Assembly: GCA_018676275.1 (NCBI GenBank)
Contig: JABHFC010000039.1
Span: 1 to 25,081 of the forward strand
Direction of reading: 5' to 3'
From: Gammaproteobacteria bacterium
GTDB lineage: Bacteria; Pseudomonadota; Gammaproteobacteria; Eutrophobiales; Eutrophobiaceae
DNA: 25,081 nt
A model generated the notes under the pieces. That model was not told the DNA's origin, searched no databases, and saw only the letters and a list, made by a program, of their open reading frames with translations. This document shows positions 7,051-15,371 of this stretch, piece after piece (within the stretch, counting starts at the first letter, position 1; each line of letters begins with the position of its first letter). A program made the translations under genes and the position numbers.

Positions 7051-7974
7051 ATGTCATTTAAAGGTGTGATGAGACCCGGACATGCAGCAATACGTGTTTT
7101 GGATATGCAGGAATCGGTTAAATATTATGTTGAAAGAATAGGTCTGATAAAGACCGACGAAGATGATCAGGGCAGGGTGTATCTGAAAGCATGGGACGAA
7201 CATGATCGCTTTTCAATTGTGTTACGCGAAGCAGATTCCCCCGGTATTGATCACATGGCATTTAAAGTGTACAGCACTGCCGATCTGGATGAGTTTGAAG
7301 GCAAGTTAAATGACTATGGTCAGAATGTTGAGCGCATACCGGCAAACGAACTTAAGGGCTGTGGCGAACGGGTTCGCTTTGATTCTCCTTCAGGACATAC
7401 ATTTGAATTGTATGCAGAGAAAGAAGTACTGGGCAATGGATTGGGTCGGAAAAATCCGGATCCATGGCCGGAGGGATTGAAGGGCATGCAGGTTTACCGT
7501 TTTGACCATTGCCTGCTTTACGGCAGTAACTCCAAAGGTACCGTTGATATATTCAGGGAAGTTCTGGGCTTTGATTTAACAGAAGAAGTTGTGTCACCAG
7601 AGGGTGACAGGATTGCAGCTTTTCTTAGCTGCTCCAACAAAGCCCACGATCTTGCGATACTTGAATACGCCGAACCCGGCAAGCTGCATCACGTTTCATT
7701 TATGTTAATGAGCTGGGAAGAGGTGTTACGAGCAGCGGATATTATGGGCATGCATAATATTTCTATAGATATTGGTCCTACCCGTCATGGAATTACCCGT
7801 GGACGTACGATCTACTTCTTTGACCCATCAGGTAATCGCAATGAGGTCTTCTGTGGCGATTATACCTGGTACCCTGATCACGGTCCCATCACCTGGAATG
7901 CTGAAGAACTGGGCAAGGCGATTTTTTATCACGACAGGAAATTGAACGAGAATTTCCTGACAGTCGTAACCTGA
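7051..7974 (+). CDS. dmpB: Catechol 2,3-dioxygenase (extradiol, Fe(II))
   Basis: A 307-residue two-domain extradiol dioxygenase that cleaves catechol to 2-hydroxymuconic semialdehyde. The iron ligands align at the same numbers as in XylE: His153 (RFDHCLLYG), His214 (KLHHVSF) and Glu265 (GNRNEVFCG). The second-shell residues His199, His246 and Tyr255 are also present. The family signature GPTRHGITRGRTIYFFDPSG occupies residues 242-261. Length equals that of XylE. The ribosome-binding site AGAGGAG (7037-7043) is good. It closes the upper operon and is convergent with the GntR gene 34 bases away. Confidence 0.97.
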   Translation: MSFKGVMRPGHAAIRVLDMQESVKYYVERIGLIKTDEDDQGRVYLKAWDEHDRFSIVLREADSPGIDHMAFKVYSTADLDEFEGKLNDYGQNVERIPANELKGCGERVRFDSPSGHTFELYAEKEVLGNGLGRKNPDPWPEGLKGMQVYRFDHCLLYGSNSKGTVDIFREVLGFDLTEEVVSPEGDRIAAFLSCSNKAHDLAILEYAEPGKLHHVSFMLMSWEEVLRAADIMGMHNISIDIGPTRHGITRGRTIYFFDPSGNRNEVFCGDYTWYPDHGPITWNAEELGKAIFYHDRKLNENFLTVVT

Positions 7975-8005
7975 GCGATCGGAAAGAGAGAACTACGAGG
8001 AGGGC

Positions 8006-8037
8006 TGGCTATTTATCGGAGCTAGATAATTTAGCCA
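8006..8037. terminator. Imperfect hairpin between convergent dmpB and gntR
   Basis: CTGGCTA with TTATC on the left and GATAA with TAGCCAG on the right form a 7 plus 5 base-pair stem with a small internal loop. It overlaps the last codons of the minus-strand GntR gene. No T-tract follows on the plus strand. It may help end dmpB-side transcription, but it is not a canonical intrinsic terminator. Confidence 0.3.
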
Positions 8038-8683
8038 GGACTTCTTCATCTGTTCGCAGGGTACGCATGATGTGATCCTCGGTGGCCTTGCAGGCGGCTT
8101 TCACGTCACGAGAAATAGCGGCGTCGTTGATGGCCTGGTGTTCAGCCTGCAAATCTCGGGTTTTGTCATGGGCGAGTATGGCGAGTAATCGGTATCGTTT
8201 GTGTTGTTCATACAAGATATGTCTAAATTTCAATAACCAGGGTGAGCGACTTGCCCCAACCAATGCTTCGTGAAATTCATCATTCCTTTTTTCCCATTCG
8301 CTAAACTCTTTATTCCGGTGTTCTTCTGCCTTTGTCAAACGGTGAAATGAAGCGACTATACCAGCTTCCCATTCATCGTCGCCGTACTTGATACTTTCAG
8401 ATAAAGCCTCGCACTCCAGCAGGATGCGCATCCTGGTTAAATCTTCCAGATCCTCCAACGAGACAGGAGATACACGAAAGCCACGCTGACCCTCCACGGT
8501 GACAAAACCCTCACCGGCAAGTCGGTTCAGGGCTTCCCGTAACGGGCTGGCACCAGTTTCATAGTGATTGCGAAGTTCTTCTATGCGTAACTTGGAATTG
8601 GGTGTGAGATTACCGTCGATGATGTCTGTCCTGAGTCTGTTATAGACGGATTCCACCATGGTTTTTGCAGTGCTATTTGGCAT
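8009..8683 (-). CDS. GntR-family regulator with FCD ligand-binding domain
   Basis: A 224-residue FadR-subfamily regulator. The winged helix-turn-helix spans about residues 10-72, with PLREALNRLAGEGFV as the recognition region. The C-terminal FCD domain carries the usual metal or ligand residues: Asp135 and His138 (NDEFH), His182 (AEHQAI) and His204 (EDHIM). GntR/FCD proteins in phenol and biphenyl clusters, such as AphS and BphS, act as repressors relieved by a pathway compound, so that role is likely here. The gene runs against its neighbours and is divergent from the GST-dmpC operon. Palindromes in the shared spacer suggest autoregulation, and copies elsewhere suggest wider control. Confidence 0.92.
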   Translation of the reverse strand: MPNSTAKTMVESVYNRLRTDIIDGNLTPNSKLRIEELRNHYETGASPLREALNRLAGEGFVTVEGQRGFRVSPVSLEDLEDLTRMRILLECEALSESIKYGDDEWEAGIVASFHRLTKAEEHRNKEFSEWEKRNDEFHEALVGASRSPWLLKFRHILYEQHKRYRLLAILAHDKTRDLQAEHQAINDAAISRDVKAACKATEDHIMRTLRTDEEVLAKLSSSDK

Positions 8684-8745
8684 AAGTAGCTGAAATAATA
8701 AAAGAATTTAGTTTTACTACATGTATATAAAAGGCAATAAAAAAA

Positions 8746-8794
8746 ATATCGATATAATTAATAATATCGATATAATGCCTCCTTAGCGATATAA
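8746..8794. promoter_or_regulatory. Tandem GntR operators in the gntR-GST divergent spacer
   Basis: Two perfect copies of ATATCGATAT lie at 8746-8755 and 8764-8773, 18 bases apart. A half-copy, CGATATAA, is at 8787-8794. CGATATAA itself appears three times at near-regular spacing (8750, 8768, 8787). A consensus -10 TATAAT overlaps the second copy (8771-8776), though no good -35 is seen. Palindromes beside a divergent GntR gene are typical of its own operators; binding is inferred. Confidence 0.68.
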
Positions 8795-8863
8795 CTAATT
8801 ACATTATATCTACATGGCTGGAAAGCAAACAACATTTATATTAACAAGCTGAAGACCTCATCA

Positions 8864-9658
8864 ATGTTGACATTATATACACATCCCATGTCTCCCTGTT
8901 CACAGAAGGTACGCATCGTACTGACAGAAAAAAATCTCGAATGGGAGAAATACGATGTCAATCTACCTGAAAAAGAAAATTTGACACCGGAATATCTTAA
9001 ATTGAATCCTCTGGGCGTAGTTCCCACCCTGGTTGATAATGGCATGGCAGTTATCGAATCTTCGATTATCTGTGAATACCTTGATGATAAATATCCGACA
9101 CCAAAATTAAAACCGGAAGATCCTTTTCTCAGATCAAAAATGCGCTTCTGGATGAAACATATTGATAACAAAGTGCATCCAAGTTGCGGTGCTCTGCAAT
9201 GGCCACTGGTTATGGCGGACAAATTAAAAAAACTATCTGAGGCGGAACAAGATGCACTAATCGACAAGGTAATTGAAAAACCCCGACGGGAACGTCAGCG
9301 ACGATTATTGAAACAGGGTTATGACGCACCTGATGTGAAAGATGCCGTGGCAACTTATGAAAAAACAATAATGGATATGGAAAAAGCGCTGAGTGAACAG
9401 GACTGGTTGGCAGGTGATGAGTTTAGTCTGGCGGATGCAGCTATGGCACCATATTTTCAGACACTCTACCAGTTTGGCTGGGAAGACTGGTATCTTTCGC
9501 GTAGCAATGTTACCAATTGGTATGAACGTGTTATCAATCGTGAGTCCTATCAAAACGGCGTTGCCGGAGACTTTAACGAAGAAAAATTGGCGGAGTTGAA
9601 CAGTAAAGGCGAATCTGCCTGGATCAAAATTCAGGAATATATCGCCGCAGGTAGATAA
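8864..9658 (+). CDS. Glutathione S-transferase, PcpC/beta-etherase-like
   Basis: A 264-residue GST. The N-terminal thioredoxin fold (about 1-80) has SPCSQKVR with Cys12 at the catalytic position, cis-Pro54 (VVPTL) and the glutathione-binding Glu65-Ser66 (VIESS). The all-helical C-terminal domain follows. A long charged insertion (residues about 118-160, KLSEAEQDAL...RERQRRLLKQG) resembles the dehalogenase/beta-etherase branch of bacterial GSTs. GSTs such as BphK are known inside aromatic meta operons, with roles in dehalogenation or detoxification of intermediates. It opens the lower-pathway operon just behind the GntR sites and stops 1 base before the next gene. The physiological substrate is unknown. 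Confidence 0.86.
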   Translation: MLTLYTHPMSPCSQKVRIVLTEKNLEWEKYDVNLPEKENLTPEYLKLNPLGVVPTLVDNGMAVIESSIICEYLDDKYPTPKLKPEDPFLRSKMRFWMKHIDNKVHPSCGALQWPLVMADKLKKLSEAEQDALIDKVIEKPRRERQRRLLKQGYDAPDVKDAVATYEKTIMDMEKALSEQDWLAGDEFSLADAAMAPYFQTLYQFGWEDWYLSRSNVTNWYERVINRESYQNGVAGDFNEEKLAELNSKGESAWIKIQEYIAAGR

Positions 9659-9659
9659 C

Positions 9660-10085
9660 ATGGATATCAGTGTCGAACAGAAAAACATAAGTTGGCAGGC
9701 AGCGAATAGACTTGTGGAGGCCGCAGTAAATTACGCGGAAGAACAAGGTCTTTGTATTAATGTTGCGGTTGTCGATAGTGGAGGACACCTGGCAGCCTTT
9801 TTACGCATGCCCGGTTCTGCTTTCCACTCAATTGATATTGCTATCAACAAGGCCTACACGGCCATGAGTTTTGGACTGGCTACCTCGGGCTGGCAGCCCG
9901 TTGCAGATAGTATGTCGCCCCTGAGCCAAAGCGGACTGTTCTCTACAGATCGCCTTTTGCCCTGTGGTGGTGGATTACCTGTTGAAGTGAATGGTAATCG
10001 TATTGCTGGTATTGGTGTCTCTGGTGCCAGCGAACAGCAGGATGAAGACATCGCCAGGCAGGCTTTGTCGTTATTGGAAAAATAA
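9660..10085 (+). CDS. GlcG/HbpS-like small protein (DUF336)
   Basis: A 141-residue protein of the GlcG/HbpS family. Features are an N-terminal helix (SWQAANRLVEAAVNYAEEQG), the strand segment VAVVDSGGHLAAFLRMPG (residues about 36-52), KAYTAM, and the glycine-rich PCGGGLPVEVNGNRIAGIGVSG (about 101-122). Family members include haem-binding HbpS, PduO C-terminal domains and many unassigned small proteins in aromatic pathways. Exact function in meta operons is not settled; protection or repair of a metalloenzyme is possible. No signal peptide is seen, so it is cytoplasmic. It is coupled to the GST gene (1-base gap). Confidence 0.85.
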   Translation: MDISVEQKNISWQAANRLVEAAVNYAEEQGLCINVAVVDSGGHLAAFLRMPGSAFHSIDIAINKAYTAMSFGLATSGWQPVADSMSPLSQSGLFSTDRLLPCGGGLPVEVNGNRIAGIGVSGASEQQDEDIARQALSLLEK

Positions 10086-10107
10086 TTGTAAATATTGGAT
10101 GGTTCAT

Positions 10108-11613
10108 ATGCACGCAAAAGTAAAATCTTCGGAAACGGAAAAAAATATTGAAGGTAAAACCATATGTCATTTTATTAATGGTGAATATACAGGGTCTGCT
10201 AACGGTAAGACCTTTAATACTTATAATCCGGTCACAGGAAAAGTTTATGCGCAGGTGCATGAAGCTGGTCGCGATGAAGTAGATGCCGCGGTAAGGGCCG
10301 CAAAAAATGCGATGAACGGTGTTTGGGGAGAAATGACAGTCGAGAAACGACTGGAGTTACTATACAAACTTGCCGATGGCATTAACGACAGGTTTGATGA
10401 TTTTCTCGAAGCCGAATGCCTCGATACCGGTAAGCCTTATTCTCTTGCCAGTCATGTTGATATCCCCCGTGGTGCGGCTAACTTCAAAGTGTTCGCCGAT
10501 GTTATAAAAAATGTTCCAACAGAATCATTTATGTTGGAGACACCTGATGGTAAGGGCGCATTGAATTATGCCCTGCGTGTTCCCAAAGGTGTGATTGCAG
10601 TAATAAGTCCCTGGAATTTACCTTTGTTGTTGATGACCTGGAAAGTAGGCCCGGCACTTGCGTGTGGAAATACTGTAGTTGTAAAACCATCCGAAGAAAC
10701 ACCTGCGACGACAGCATTGTTGGGAGAAGTAATGAACGAGGCAGGAATACCTGCAGGTGTATTTAATGTGGTCCATGGGTTCGGACCAGACTCTGCCGGT
10801 GAATACCTGACTCAGCATCCTGAGGTCGATGCTATTACTTTTACGGGTGAAACAGCGACAGGAACCGCTATCATGCAACAGGCGGCAATCGGTATGCGAG
10901 ACGTCTCTTTTGAGTTGGGTGGGAAAAACGCAGGTTTGGTATTTGCTGATTGTGATATGGACAAGGCCATAGAAGGCACTATGCGTTCGGTTTTCGCAAA
11001 CTGCGGTCAGGTTTGCCTGGGAACAGAAAGAGTTTATGTAGAACGCCCAATCTTTGAAGAATTTGTAAACCGTCTAAAAGATGAAGCAGAGAAGTTAAAG
11101 CCCGGTTTACCGAAAGAAGAAGATACAAGTTTCGGCCCAATGGTAAGTTTGCAACAACGGGACAAGGTGCTTTCTTATTACCAGAAGGCAAAAGAAGATG
11201 GTGCCAATATAATTACCGGTGGTGGTATTCCGGAAATGCCTGAGGAATACAAAAACGGATTCTGGATTGAGCCAACTATCTGGACGGGTTTGCCAGAGAC
11301 ATCAGCAGTTATCCGGGAAGAAATATTTGGTCCTTGTTGTCATATCCAGCCTTTTGATACTGAAGAAGAAGCGATCAATATGGCCAACGATACGCAATAT
11401 GGATTGGCCACGGCGATTTGGACAGAAAATGCATCAAGGGCGCATCGGGTTGCAGCAAAAATTAATGTTGGTATCGCCTGGGTTAATAGTTGGTTCCTGA
11501 GAGATCTACGTACACCTTTTGGTGGTTCTAAACAATCGGGAATTGGAAGGGAAGGTGGAGTGCATTCGCTGGAGTTTTATACAGAAATGCGTAACGTCTG
11601 TTTGAAACTGTAA
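10108..11613 (+). CDS. dmpC: 2-Hydroxymuconic semialdehyde dehydrogenase (NAD+)
   Basis: An aldehyde dehydrogenase of about 501 residues that oxidises 2-hydroxymuconic semialdehyde to 4-oxalocrotonate. Motifs are SPWN (167-170), the general base Glu269 in FELGGKN, and nucleophile Cys303 in NCGQVCLG, which is the DmpC/XylG form. The open frame reaches back to 9991, but that overlaps the previous gene. ATG at 10108, with GGATGG (10097-10102) upstream, is the best start; 10099 is an alternative. Even so, about 15-20 residues precede the usual DmpC beginning (KTICHFINGEY), a short charged extension. It commits the pathway to the dehydrogenase branch. Confidence 0.94.
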   Translation: MHAKVKSSETEKNIEGKTICHFINGEYTGSANGKTFNTYNPVTGKVYAQVHEAGRDEVDAAVRAAKNAMNGVWGEMTVEKRLELLYKLADGINDRFDDFLEAECLDTGKPYSLASHVDIPRGAANFKVFADVIKNVPTESFMLETPDGKGALNYALRVPKGVIAVISPWNLPLLLMTWKVGPALACGNTVVVKPSEETPATTALLGEVMNEAGIPAGVFNVVHGFGPDSAGEYLTQHPEVDAITFTGETATGTAIMQQAAIGMRDVSFELGGKNAGLVFADCDMDKAIEGTMRSVFANCGQVCLGTERVYVERPIFEEFVNRLKDEAEKLKPGLPKEEDTSFGPMVSLQQRDKVLSYYQKAKEDGANIITGGGIPEMPEEYKNGFWIEPTIWTGLPETSAVIREEIFGPCCHIQPFDTEEEAINMANDTQYGLATAIWTENASRAHRVAAKINVGIAWVNSWFLRDLRTPFGGSKQSGIGREGGVHSLEFYTEMRNVCLKL

Positions 11614-11651
11614 CAAATCACACCCTGCGGACAAGAAAAAGAAATTAAACG

Positions 11652-12443
11652 ATGACTATGAATAAAGACAAAATAAAATCTTACGGCGATACGCTTTACG
11701 ATTGTTTGAAGAATCGTACGACTATTGATCCCATTACTGAGCAGGAAAGTGATGTCACCATTGAAGATGCTTATCACATTTCCCTGCAGCTATTGCAAAG
11801 ACGACTGGATGACGGTGAAAAAGTAATCGGTAAAAAGATTGGTGTTACCAGCAAGGCCGTGCAAAACATGTTGAACGTGCATCAACCGGACTTTGGTTTT
11901 TTAACTGATCGTATGGTTTATAGCCATGGCGATGAGTTGCCTATCAGTACGGATATGATTCAGCCAAAAGCAGAAGGTGAGATCGCTTTTATTCTTAAAC
12001 ACGATCTGTCTGGCCCCGGAGTAACCAATGCTGATGTTCTACGCGCGACCGAGTGTGTCATGCCCTGTTTTGAGATTGTTGATTCACGCATAAAAGACTG
12101 GAAGATAAAAATACAGGATACGGTGGCTGACAATGCCTCTTGCGGTTTATTTGTATTAGGCGACAAAGCCGTACGGCCGGATAAAGTCGACCTTGTTACC
12201 TGCGGTATGGTGCATGAAAAGAATGGTGAAATTATTGCTACTGGTGCCGGTGCAGCAGCTCTTGGTTCACCGGTCAATTGCGTTGCATGGTTGGCAAACA
12301 CGCTGGGTGAATTTGGCATCAAACTGGAAGCGGGTGAAGTAATTTTGTCTGGTTCGCTGGTGCCCTTACATAGCATTGTACCGGGTGATTCAATGCATTT
12401 ATCCGTAGGTGGGATTGGTAGTGCGTACGTACGCTTTACTTAA
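11652..12443 (+). CDS. dmpE: 2-Oxopent-4-enoate (2-hydroxypenta-2,4-dienoate) hydratase
   Basis: A 263-residue member of the hydratase/decarboxylase family that adds water to 2-hydroxypenta-2,4-dienoate to give 4-hydroxy-2-oxovalerate. Metal ligands are visible as Glu108 and Glu110 (KAEGEIAF) and Glu141 (CFEIVDSRI). The hydratase-type signature KIGVTSKAVQNMLNV is at residues 62-76. This distinguishes it from the paralogous decarboxylase at 14427, which has LKMGLTSHAKMKQMGV. In known systems the hydratase and decarboxylase form a complex. The ribosome-binding site is only a purine run (AAGAAAAAGAAA). Confidence 0.93.
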   Translation: MTMNKDKIKSYGDTLYDCLKNRTTIDPITEQESDVTIEDAYHISLQLLQRRLDDGEKVIGKKIGVTSKAVQNMLNVHQPDFGFLTDRMVYSHGDELPISTDMIQPKAEGEIAFILKHDLSGPGVTNADVLRATECVMPCFEIVDSRIKDWKIKIQDTVADNASCGLFVLGDKAVRPDKVDLVTCGMVHEKNGEIIATGAGAAALGSPVNCVAWLANTLGEFGIKLEAGEVILSGSLVPLHSIVPGDSMHLSVGGIGSAYVRFT

Positions 12444-12467
12444 TATGAAAATGGTGAGGAAGAGTAA

Positions 12468-13376
12468 ATGAAATTGAACGCAGCATTAATCGGCTCCGGC
12501 AATATTGGTACCGATCTGATGATGAAAGCCTTTCGCAGCGAATGGATTAATCCATTGTGGATGGTGGGTATTGATCCTGATTCAGATGGTCTGTCCAAAG
12601 CCAGAGAACATGGAATGAAAACGACCCATGAAGGTGTCGATGAACTATTAGCCTATGTAGAGGAAGACGAAATCAAGATCGCTTTTGATGCTACCTCGGC
12701 TTACGTGCATGCCGAAAATTCCCGTAAATTACAGGAAAAAGGTGTGATGGTTATCGATCTAACACCAGCTGCCATTGGTCCTTTTTGTGTACCGCCGGTG
12801 AATTTATCTGAACATGTGGGAAAGCGTGAGATGAACGTGAACATGGTGACTTGCGGTGGTCAGGCGACGATACCGATGGTAGCGGCAGTGAGCCGTGTAC
12901 AGGCTGTAGACTACGGCGAAATTGTAGCAACTGTCTCTTCCAGGTCGGCTGGTCCCGGTACCCGGAAAAATATTGATGAGTTCACCCGCACTACTGCCGG
13001 TGCTGTGGCAGTGGTAGGCGGTGCAAAGAAAGGTAAGGCAATTATCATTCTGAACCCGGCGGAACCGCCGATAATTATGCGCGACACGGTGCATTGCCTG
13101 ACGGCAGATGAACCTGATCAGAAAGCTATTACCAGGTCGGTGCATGAAATGATTACTGAAGTGCAAAAATATGTACCCGGCTATACATTAAAAAATGGTC
13201 CGGTATTTGATGGCAAGCGCGTTTCCATATACCTGGAAGTGGAAGGTCTTGGAGACTACCTTCCAAAGTATGCAGGTAATCTGGACATCATGACGGCAGC
13301 AGCATTGCGCACGGCAGATATGTTTGCCGAAGAGATTATTAACGGTGTGATCACCCTTGAAGCGGTGAATGCCTGA
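12468..13376 (+). CDS. dmpF: Acetaldehyde dehydrogenase, acylating
   Basis: A 302-residue enzyme converting acetaldehyde, NAD+ and CoA to acetyl-CoA. The Rossmann motif GSGNIG is at residues 9-14 and the catalytic Cys129 is in VTCGGQATIP. The C-terminal part mediates contact with the aldolase, with which it forms a channelling complex. A good ribosome-binding site (GAGGAAGAG, about 12455-12463) precedes the ATG. Its end is tightly coupled to dmpG. Confidence 0.97.
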   Translation: MKLNAALIGSGNIGTDLMMKAFRSEWINPLWMVGIDPDSDGLSKAREHGMKTTHEGVDELLAYVEEDEIKIAFDATSAYVHAENSRKLQEKGVMVIDLTPAAIGPFCVPPVNLSEHVGKREMNVNMVTCGGQATIPMVAAVSRVQAVDYGEIVATVSSRSAGPGTRKNIDEFTRTTAGAVAVVGGAKKGKAIIILNPAEPPIIMRDTVHCLTADEPDQKAITRSVHEMITEVQKYVPGYTLKNGPVFDGKRVSIYLEVEGLGDYLPKYAGNLDIMTAAALRTADMFAEEIINGVITLEAVNA

Positions 13377-13386
13377 GGAGATTGAT

Positions 13387-14430
13387 GTGGACATAAGCGG
13401 CAAGAAAATAACATTACATGATATGTGTCTGCGCGATGGCATGCATGCCAAGCGTCATCAGATAACAGTGGAGCAAATGATTAAGGTGGCAACAGCGTTG
13501 GATGACGCAGGTGTGCCATTAATCGAGATTACCCACGGCGATGGTCTTGGGGGTGCTTCCATTAACTACGGTTTTCCCTGCAATTCAGATGAAGAGTACC
13601 TCGGTGCTGTCATACCCCTGATGAAAAAGGCAAAGATTTCTGCCCTGTTATTACCTGGCATTGCGACGGTTGAACATTTGAACATGGCCCATGACATTGG
13701 CGTACATACAATACGTATTGCAACCCACTGCACCGAAGCAGATGTGTCGGAGCAGCACATCAATTCTGCACGAAAACTGGATATGGATACGGTTGGTTTT
13801 TTGATGATGGCACACATGACAGAGCCTGAAGCGTTACTGGAACAGGCAAAGTTAATGGAAAGCTATGGTGCCAACTGTATCTATTGCACTGATTCAGCAG
13901 GTTTCATGTTACCAGACGATGTTACCGCACGTATCAGAGTTTTCCGGGATGAACTTAAACCGGAGACTGAAATCGGTTTTCATGGTCATCACAACATGGC
14001 CATGGGCGTTGCCAATTCACTGGCAGCTATCGAGGCGGGAGCAAACAGGATAGATGGATCAGCGGCCGGTCTTGGCGCAGGCGCAGGTAACACACCTCTT
14101 GAAGTATTTAACTCTGTACTGGATCGCATGGGCGCAGAAACCGGTGTTGATGTATTTAAACTGATGGATGTCGCTGAAGACATTATCGTACCGATGATGG
14201 ATCAGCCCATACGTGTCGATCGTGATTCATTGGTCATGGGGTATGCCGGTGTGTACTCCTCATTTTTATTACATGCCAAACGTGCTGGTGAAAAGCATGG
14301 TGTACCGTCGGAAAAAATACTGGTCGAGCTTGGCAATATGAAAACCGTCGGTGGCCAGGAAGATATGATTGAAGATGTTGCGCTGAATATGCGTAAAGAG
14401 ATGGACGAAAAATCGGAGAGCGTAGTATGA
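13387..14430 (+). CDS. dmpG: 4-Hydroxy-2-oxovalerate aldolase
   Basis: A DRE-TIM-type class II aldolase splitting 4-hydroxy-2-oxovalerate to pyruvate and acetaldehyde. From the chosen start, the catalytic LRDGMHAKRHQ places Arg16, Asp17 and His20 as in DmpG. The metal site HGHHN is near residue 198. I chose GTG at 13387 because GAGGAG (13375-13380) sits 6 bases before it and the N-terminus then matches the family length. ATG at 13369, overlapping dmpF by 8 bases, is the alternative. The stop overlaps the dmpH start by 4 bases (ATGA). Confidence 0.95.
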   Translation: MDISGKKITLHDMCLRDGMHAKRHQITVEQMIKVATALDDAGVPLIEITHGDGLGGASINYGFPCNSDEEYLGAVIPLMKKAKISALLLPGIATVEHLNMAHDIGVHTIRIATHCTEADVSEQHINSARKLDMDTVGFLMMAHMTEPEALLEQAKLMESYGANCIYCTDSAGFMLPDDVTARIRVFRDELKPETEIGFHGHHNMAMGVANSLAAIEAGANRIDGSAAGLGAGAGNTPLEVFNSVLDRMGAETGVDVFKLMDVAEDIIVPMMDQPIRVDRDSLVMGYAGVYSSFLLHAKRAGEKHGVPSEKILVELGNMKTVGGQEDMIEDVALNMRKEMDEKSESVV

Positions 14431-15215
14431 CCTTATCAAAAGAAGTAATTGCACAGCTTGCTGAGCATGTAGAGAACGCCGAGTTGAACAAAAAGGCGAT
14501 CACCAAAATCACCGATGATTACCCGGACATGGACTGGGAAGATGCTTATGCCATCCAGTATGCGATCCGCAAACGTAAACAGGATCGCGGAACTCTGATA
14601 GCAGGCTTGAAAATGGGTTTAACTTCCCATGCGAAAATGAAACAAATGGGGGTTGAGACGCCTGTCTTTGGTTTTTTGACTGACTACGGCAGTTACGCTG
14701 ATGGCGCAGAGATCGACACTTCAAATTTTATCCATCCGAGAATTGAAGGTGAAGTTGCAGTAATGACAAACAAGACCTTAAAAGGACCTGGTTGTCACAT
14801 CGGCTCCGTATTAGCAGCAATTGATTTTGTCATGCCCGCCATAGAGATTATTGACTCTCGTTATGAAAATTTTCGATTCGATCTAAAGAGTGTAATTGCC
14901 GATAACACTTCCGCTGCAGGTTATGTCACCGGTAGCAACATGAAAAGAATTGAAGAACTTGATTTACCAACACTCGGTGTCGTACTGGAAAAGAATGGTG
15001 AAATAGTTGAGTTGGGTGCAGGTGCGGCGGTGCTGGGACACCCTGCTGCCAGTGTGGCCATGCTCGCAAATATGCTGGCCGAACGTGGTGAAGAGATATC
15101 GGCAGGTACTTTTATTATGACCGGTGGTATCACGGCAGCAGTGGCAGTAGAGAAAGGAGATAACATTAATATGCGTTGTCAGGATATTGGTAGCGTTTCC
15201 ATGCGTTTCGTCTAA
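14427..15215 (+). CDS. dmpH: 4-Oxalocrotonate (2-oxo-3-hexenedioate) decarboxylase
   Basis: A 262-residue homologue of the hydratase that decarboxylates 2-oxo-3-hexenedioate to 2-hydroxypenta-2,4-dienoate. Metal ligands are Glu107 and Glu109 (RIEGEV) and Glu140 (AIEIIDSR). The decarboxylase-type segment GLKMGLTSHAKMKQMGV (60-76) separates it from DmpE. Its usual partner enzyme, the 62-residue tautomerase DmpI, would normally follow, but no such gene is found after it. It is the last gene of the lower-pathway run, followed by 156 bases before the next gene. Confidence 0.94.
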   Translation: MTLSKEVIAQLAEHVENAELNKKAITKITDDYPDMDWEDAYAIQYAIRKRKQDRGTLIAGLKMGLTSHAKMKQMGVETPVFGFLTDYGSYADGAEIDTSNFIHPRIEGEVAVMTNKTLKGPGCHIGSVLAAIDFVMPAIEIIDSRYENFRFDLKSVIADNTSAAGYVTGSNMKRIEELDLPTLGVVLEKNGEIVELGAGAAVLGHPAASVAMLANMLAERGEEISAGTFIMTGGITAAVAVEKGDNINMRCQDIGSVSMRFV

Positions 15216-15371
15216 TTTTTTGATCTAGGTTAATAAACAGCTTGATTTGTGTCGTCATACTGCTGCAGCTGGAGGACATTGCTCATCGAGGCGCAGGTAT
15301 GGCAAGTATTTGATCTGTCTGGTATTTAGACACAGATATTTGGCTTATTACATATAAAAGAGGTGTAGCGG
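15216..15371. other. Spacer between dmpH and the YCF48-like gene
   Basis: No gene, T-tract terminator or ATCGAT motif is seen in these 156 bases. A partial inverted repeat, ATCTGTCT with AGACACAGAT, lies near 15315-15340, and AAAGAGG before 15372 is a ribosome-binding site. It is unclear whether the next two genes are read through from dmpH or have their own promoter. Confidence 0.4.

Noticed and set aside
8865..8885. Promoter-like TTGACA and TATATAC at the start of the GST gene
   Set aside because: They lie inside the first codons with no proper 16-18 base spacer, and there is no downstream gene start that would use them.
11960..12376. 138-codon open frame on the minus strand inside dmpE
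   Set aside because: Shadow of the hydratase gene, whose catalytic residues are all in the plus-strand frame.
15298..15316. Sigma-54-like TGGCAAGTATTTGAT before the YCF48 gene
   Set aside because: The -12 GC is absent at the required spacing, so the match is chance.
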